Source: Amyelois transitella
Lineage: Eukaryota; Arthropoda; Insecta; Lepidoptera; Pyralidae
Length of the DNA stretch: 64,000 bases
Direction of reading: 5' to 3'
Assembly: GCF_032362555.1 (NCBI RefSeq)
Contig: NC_083506.1
Location: 9,843,501 to 9,907,500, forward strand
Made by a program: the position numbers and the translations under genes. The notes under the pieces were generated by a model that saw only the letters and a program-made list of their open reading frames with translations, was not told the DNA's origin and made no database searches. Positions 60,075 to 64,000 of this stretch are shown here, one piece after another (position 1 is the stretch's first letter; each line of letters starts with the position of its first letter).

Positions 60075-63000
60075 TCACGGTTCTGTACTTGTGAATCTGT
60101 CAATTGGGATCCAAAACTCTAGGGCGGAATCGCAGGTCCCAACCACCAATATGTCATTGAGGTACCGCATCTGAAAAAGTTTTAAAGGAATTTGAAATGT
60201 TTTGTTTGTCCCTTGTTATTTTTATCTACCTCGAGAAGCCTGGCGAAATTACTATATAGGTTTCAGACAAAAACTTAAAATAACGTAAGGTCAATTAAAA
60301 AGATATTATGATGACTAAAACAATTTTTACATAATAAATACCTATATAAAGACAAATTACACAGATTGAGTTAGCCTCGAAGTAAGTTCGAGTCTTGTGT
60401 TACGAGATACTAACTCAACGATACTATATTTTATAATAAATACTGAGATAGATAAACATCCAAAACCCAGGCCAATCAGAAAAAGTTATTTTCTCATCAT
60501 GCCCTATACATGGCTTTTGAATTCATTATATTGAACCCTGGGTAAATCGCAACATGTTGGAAATTCTTCGACCTTTGCTCTCTCAAGTCCGCAGTCAGCC
60601 AGACAGAAATGGTGAAAATACAGTATGCCACACGTGCTAATGTTCACTATATACATACGATCACGTCATCATCCCTTATGGGGTAGACAGAGTTTACAGT
60701 CCCGCAAAGATTGATAGGCCATGTTCAGCTTTATAGTGGAATGGAGATTCAAATAGTGACAGGTTGCTAGCCTATCGCCTAAAAGAAGAATCCAAAGTTT
60801 AATAGCCTAAGGAATAGTCACCATTTACGACATCTATGAGTAAAAGACCCTATTCTAAAGTGCCGGAAACTACACGGCATATTAATGTATCCAAGCTAAA
60901 ATTAATTACCTGAGTGACATCACTTGTGGTAGCCTTGATTGAAGCAAATTCTTGAGGTGGATAACAGTTATACAAAAACTTGATTTCTCCTCTGTCCGAG
61001 CATAAAACCATTGTTCCCTGACTTTGATAGCAACTAGTTATCTTACTAGAGGGCCTGATAATAGGCGGCTCGGGCCAGATCTCGTGAGATTTCAGGTAAA
61101 CATGATCTTCAGGGTTAATCAAGTGAACGCACCCTTTTGAATCACCAACATACATTGCAGTTGGGCACCAGCTAATGCAAACTGGGTAAGCTTTATCTGT
61201 AGGTATTTTAATATCATTTTTTAGTAGTTTTCCAGCTACTTTGTCCCAGATAGCAAGTGTTTTGTCCTCACTCACTGAAGCTACCATGTTGTTGTAAGTA
61301 TGTAACGCTAACACAGGACCTCTGTGGGGTTTATAAGAACTGATCGGACTAGGCCCTACTCTGAGATCAAAAGATAATACTTTCTTAGAATATAATCCCG
61401 CCATTACTATGTTGCCTTCGGAGACAACTGATAATGCTGACATACCACATCTGTAAGTAATATTACAAACAATGATAACATTATGAAATGAGAATGCATA
61501 AAATGTATAATCTTAAACCAAGGATCTGGTCTGGGTATAGGAATAGGAAAATTGACGTACCAGCACTTTCACCACAAAAACTGATAAGTTTCCATACTCA
61601 CTGGAACGTTTCCAAACATGCAAAGCCAGCTTCTAAATCCCAAGCTTTCACTGTGTTGTCCCATGAGGCAGAGAATATCTTTGTGGCTGCTTCCATATTG
61701 TCTGCGGCCAGATCCCACACCCAACCAGAGTGAGAATCATACCTAATGTGCCTTGGTCTTACATCTGTCACTATGTTGCAATATTCATTTTCAACAGAAG
61801 GTTTGACATCTTGAACTCTCCACAAAGCAATTCCGCGGTCCCTCCCACCCGACACACATATTTCAGCATTCTAAAAAAGTTACAGGAGCGTAAAAAGTTA
61901 ACAGGGACTTGAGCAAATATGGCATATAGATAGAGATCAAGCAAATGTTTTTAACCTGATGTTGTGATTCAATTTGCCAAATCAAGTGTGATAAAAATAA
62001 GTATGTAAAGTTAGATATGATTCAGACCTCATGATCATAACTGATCTCATATTTAATAATTTACGTAATGTATTTGATACGCTGAAAAAATATGGCAGAG
62101 CTACTCAGGGAAGCTCTGCCTGAATAATCATTTGAGATTTTGTATTTACTCACATTTACTAGGAGAACAGTATCTACAGAGGCAAAATGCACATCTTTTA
62201 CAGCTATATGTTTCATGGTTTGTTCTACATTGGCCCACTTCTTTCTCTCTATATCCATTTCTACACATATGTCCTCCCAGTTTACTTCAACTTCCTCCCA
62301 CAATCGTAGGTGGGGAAGTGGGGGGAAGGCCCCTTTTGCTTTGCTGTGAATCCAGTTTTTCCAAAGGTGTTCATCAGCCAATATGTCATCAAACCTCTTG
62401 CATACTTTACTAAGGGTATTTCTCAGAAAATGGGGGTCCAGAAATGAGCATATATTCAGAATTATCTGCAATAAATATATATATTTCTTTATTTTCAGAT
62501 AACTATGATCCATAAAAATATATGTACAAGAGACTTAAAATAATTATGTTAGTACTTACTCTAACTTTTTATCTAACTTAAAAAAATAAAAAAAATATTT
62601 GCCTGTTTGAGAGATGATATAGTTGACTTAACAAAATATTATATAAGCTATATTTGCTGTTTATCTAATCACTAAATTATTCTTCACTTCTTATTAATTT
62701 AAAGAAACAACTAATATAACAAATGAAACAAAAGATTATAGTACCCCAGCCCCATGCTAAATCGGCAATTTACTTGGCTATACCTTAGATGATAAAACGA
62801 AAAAAAATGTCTATAATATAATTATACCTACCTAGCCTTCATGAAATTAAGAGCCTTTATGAAAAAGATGAGATGTGGATGAAGCGAAAGAAGTACGCAG
62901 ATCGTGGCAAGTGAAAAAATGAAGTCTCAGTCTACCGGGTGGCTCGAAAGAGGGATGATTTTATGTGTTTACGTTTTAATCGGTGGATGGCTATTGATTT

Positions 63001-64000
63001 TCTATAATTTAAAAAAGAACTGTTGCATGGACTCGAGCGCGTCAGATATTAATATGGTATGGATCATATTAATATCTGACGCGCTCGAGTTTTTTTAAAA
63101 TGCTTAGGTTTTTTTTAAATGCCATCATGTCATGTGCAAAAAAATATCTATCTTGACATACTCTAGCGCGTCAGATTAAAATATATGTGGTTCATCTGTA
63201 TGCCTTCTATATACGTGACGACATAAGGGCTCGTACCGACCAACCGACGACAAGCGGCTGGTGGCACGGTGCACACTGAACCGTTTAATTACACACGTTC
63301 GATCCAGTCTGTCCAAGTTGGTTAGATGTGGGTCGGACAAAGCCAGCGGCACACTGCACGAGCCCTATGCATACCATTATCTGAAGGGATTCGCTTAATC
63401 TTATATACCTATACTAGCTGTTGCCTGAAACTCTATTGGCGTTTTATTGGAAATAGGAAGGTTAAGGTTAATAAATTTACTCTAATTCATCAAAATAAAT
63501 TTCAATGAAATTAGGCATTACATAAGATATAATTTGGATTAACTAAATACTTTATAACTTTTCATGCTGCACTTTTTGGTAATAAAATGGGAGTTGTAGC
63601 CAGTTTGGGTAATCAAGTATAAGGCCCAACCTGTTACTGCCTTCACCACTTGTGGAGGAACTTTTTCTAGATTCTAATCTATACTATTCTATTCATCAGG
63701 TTTTTTTACTAATCTGATCAGAGCATCCTCATATATGAATATGTATATGGGGCCAATTTTATTTAACCAGGTACAAATATTCTCCCTGTATATTAATCTG
63801 CAATGCTTTAGTAAATCCTGAAATACCCTGTTGGGCTACCCTACTACTGTTTGTTTACTAAATAATTGATGTTTATTTATTCAAGACCAAGATTCTTCTG
63901 GTCTTTTCTGGTTTGGTTACACTAAAATTCCCTGATAAGATAAATGTTAAAAGAAGGAGTGATTTACCTCAACTGGCATATTTAAAAGGGCACAGTCCAA
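60075..64000 (-). CDS. F-box/WD40 protein, FBXW9-like (5' end outside window)
   Basis: Likely substrate receptor of an SCF (SKP1-CUL1-F-box) ubiquitin ligase. Exons on the minus strand: 64000-63968 (partial, ending ALLNMPVE), 62465-62154, 61870-61602, 61450-60910 and 60170-60075 (TGA). Phases 0, 0, 2 and 0 keep one frame. The F-box spans the first junction: MPVE then IILNICSFLDPHFLRNTLSKVCKRF. After it come ADEHLWKNW and a linker, then WD40 blades: ICVSGGRDRGIALW, IFSASWDNTVKAWDLEAG, VMAGLYSKKVLSFDLR, VASVSEDKTLAIWDK, AMYVGDSKGCVHLI, MVLCSDRGEIKFL and ILVVGTCDSALEFW. That is seven or so, enough for a propeller. The order matches FBXW9. About 416 residues are visible; the N-terminus lies beyond the window. 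Intron 1 (62466-63967) carries repeats. Confidence 0.88.
60651..60881 (-). repeat. SINE-like repeat, reversed
   Basis: Reverse-oriented copy: 'cccttatggggtagacagag', 'gacaggttgctagcctatcg', 'cctattctaaagtgccgg'. It sits in the last intron of the F-box/WD40 gene and, like that gene, is on the minus strand. Confidence 0.75.
62868..62965 (+). repeat. RT-LINE 3' tail fragment
   Basis: Carries 'gatgtggatgaagcgaaag', 'cagatcgtggcaagtg' and 'gggatgattttatgtg', diverged from 20285-20380. In intron 1 of the F-box/WD40 gene. Confidence 0.65.
63031..63090. repeat. Perfect foldback, 26-bp arms, 8-base loop
   Basis: Arms 63031-63056 and 63065-63090 are exact reverse complements. A third partial copy of the arm (ctagcgcgtcagatt) occurs at about 63163-63178. 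In intron 1 of the F-box/WD40 gene. Confidence 0.95.
63226..63366. repeat. Small inverted-repeat element
   Basis: Ends AGGGCTCGT / ACGAGCCCT, with a second inverted pairing inside (agcggctggtgg, gccagcggc, gcacactg). About 140 bp; MITE-like, with no transposase and no clear target duplication. Confidence 0.45.

Noticed and set aside
1-64000. CRISPR arrays, operons, tRNA or rRNA genes
   Set aside because: Spliced eukaryotic genes throughout; no regularly spaced direct repeats, and no tRNA cloverleaf or rRNA text recognised on either strand.

Overview
The window is AT-rich animal nuclear DNA. Genes have small exons, GT-AG introns and long non-coding stretches. It carries several repeats familiar from moths and butterflies: a roughly 250-bp SINE-like unit, RT-LINE tails ending in TGTA repeats, and a unit ending near 'cgcggacgaagtcgcgggc'. 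The most likely source is a lepidopteran; I cannot name the species from sequence alone.

Layout. 1-16.9 kb: three tandem plus-strand genes of the rolling stone (rost) membrane-protein family. The first is cut by the window edge. All three share the same intron phases. 16.9-28 kb: a 13-exon minus-strand C2H2 zinc-finger gene with a nine-residue last coding exon and a long putative 3'UTR whose end meets that of the third rost gene. 28-30.6 kb: repeats, including a MITE with a TAA target duplication. 30.6-32.7 kb: a minus-strand Myb-like protein of DMTF1/TTF1 type. 33-34.8 kb: a repeat cluster with a solo LTR inside a SINE and a hAT-type MITE with a perfect 8-bp target duplication. 35.3-38.9 kb: a small unknown plus-strand gene facing, tail to tail, a low-molecular-weight protein tyrosine phosphatase that carries a dead piggyBac in its third intron. 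41.9-45.9 kb: an intact-looking pogo-like DNA transposon encoding a 788-residue transposase, with reiterated motifs near both ends. 46-47 kb: a poly(A)-tailed retroposed segment. 47.9-49.1 kb: a lipid-droplet-associated hydrolase (LDAH). 53.6-57.7 kb: an ABHD17-type depalmitoylase on the minus strand. 59.2 kb: an LTR and primer-binding-site remnant. 60.1 kb to the edge: an FBXW9-type F-box/WD40 gene, minus strand, with its first exon running off the window.

The most unusual observation is at the 3' end of ABHD17. After the normal TGA, the reading frame stays open for 34 codons across a spliceable intron to a TAG followed by CTAG, and then for a further 330 codons in the same frame. This is a candidate for stop-codon readthrough giving a long Ser/Arg/Cys-rich tail. 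Two more patterns recur. Seven short near-perfect foldbacks (16-29 bp arms) are scattered through the window, and three unrelated DNA transposon families each carry repeated copies of their own terminal motif.

The genes do not form a pathway. The rost genes are a local duplication array and the rest are independent housekeeping or regulatory genes. All exon structures were deduced by eye from splice sites and phase continuity, without transcripts.
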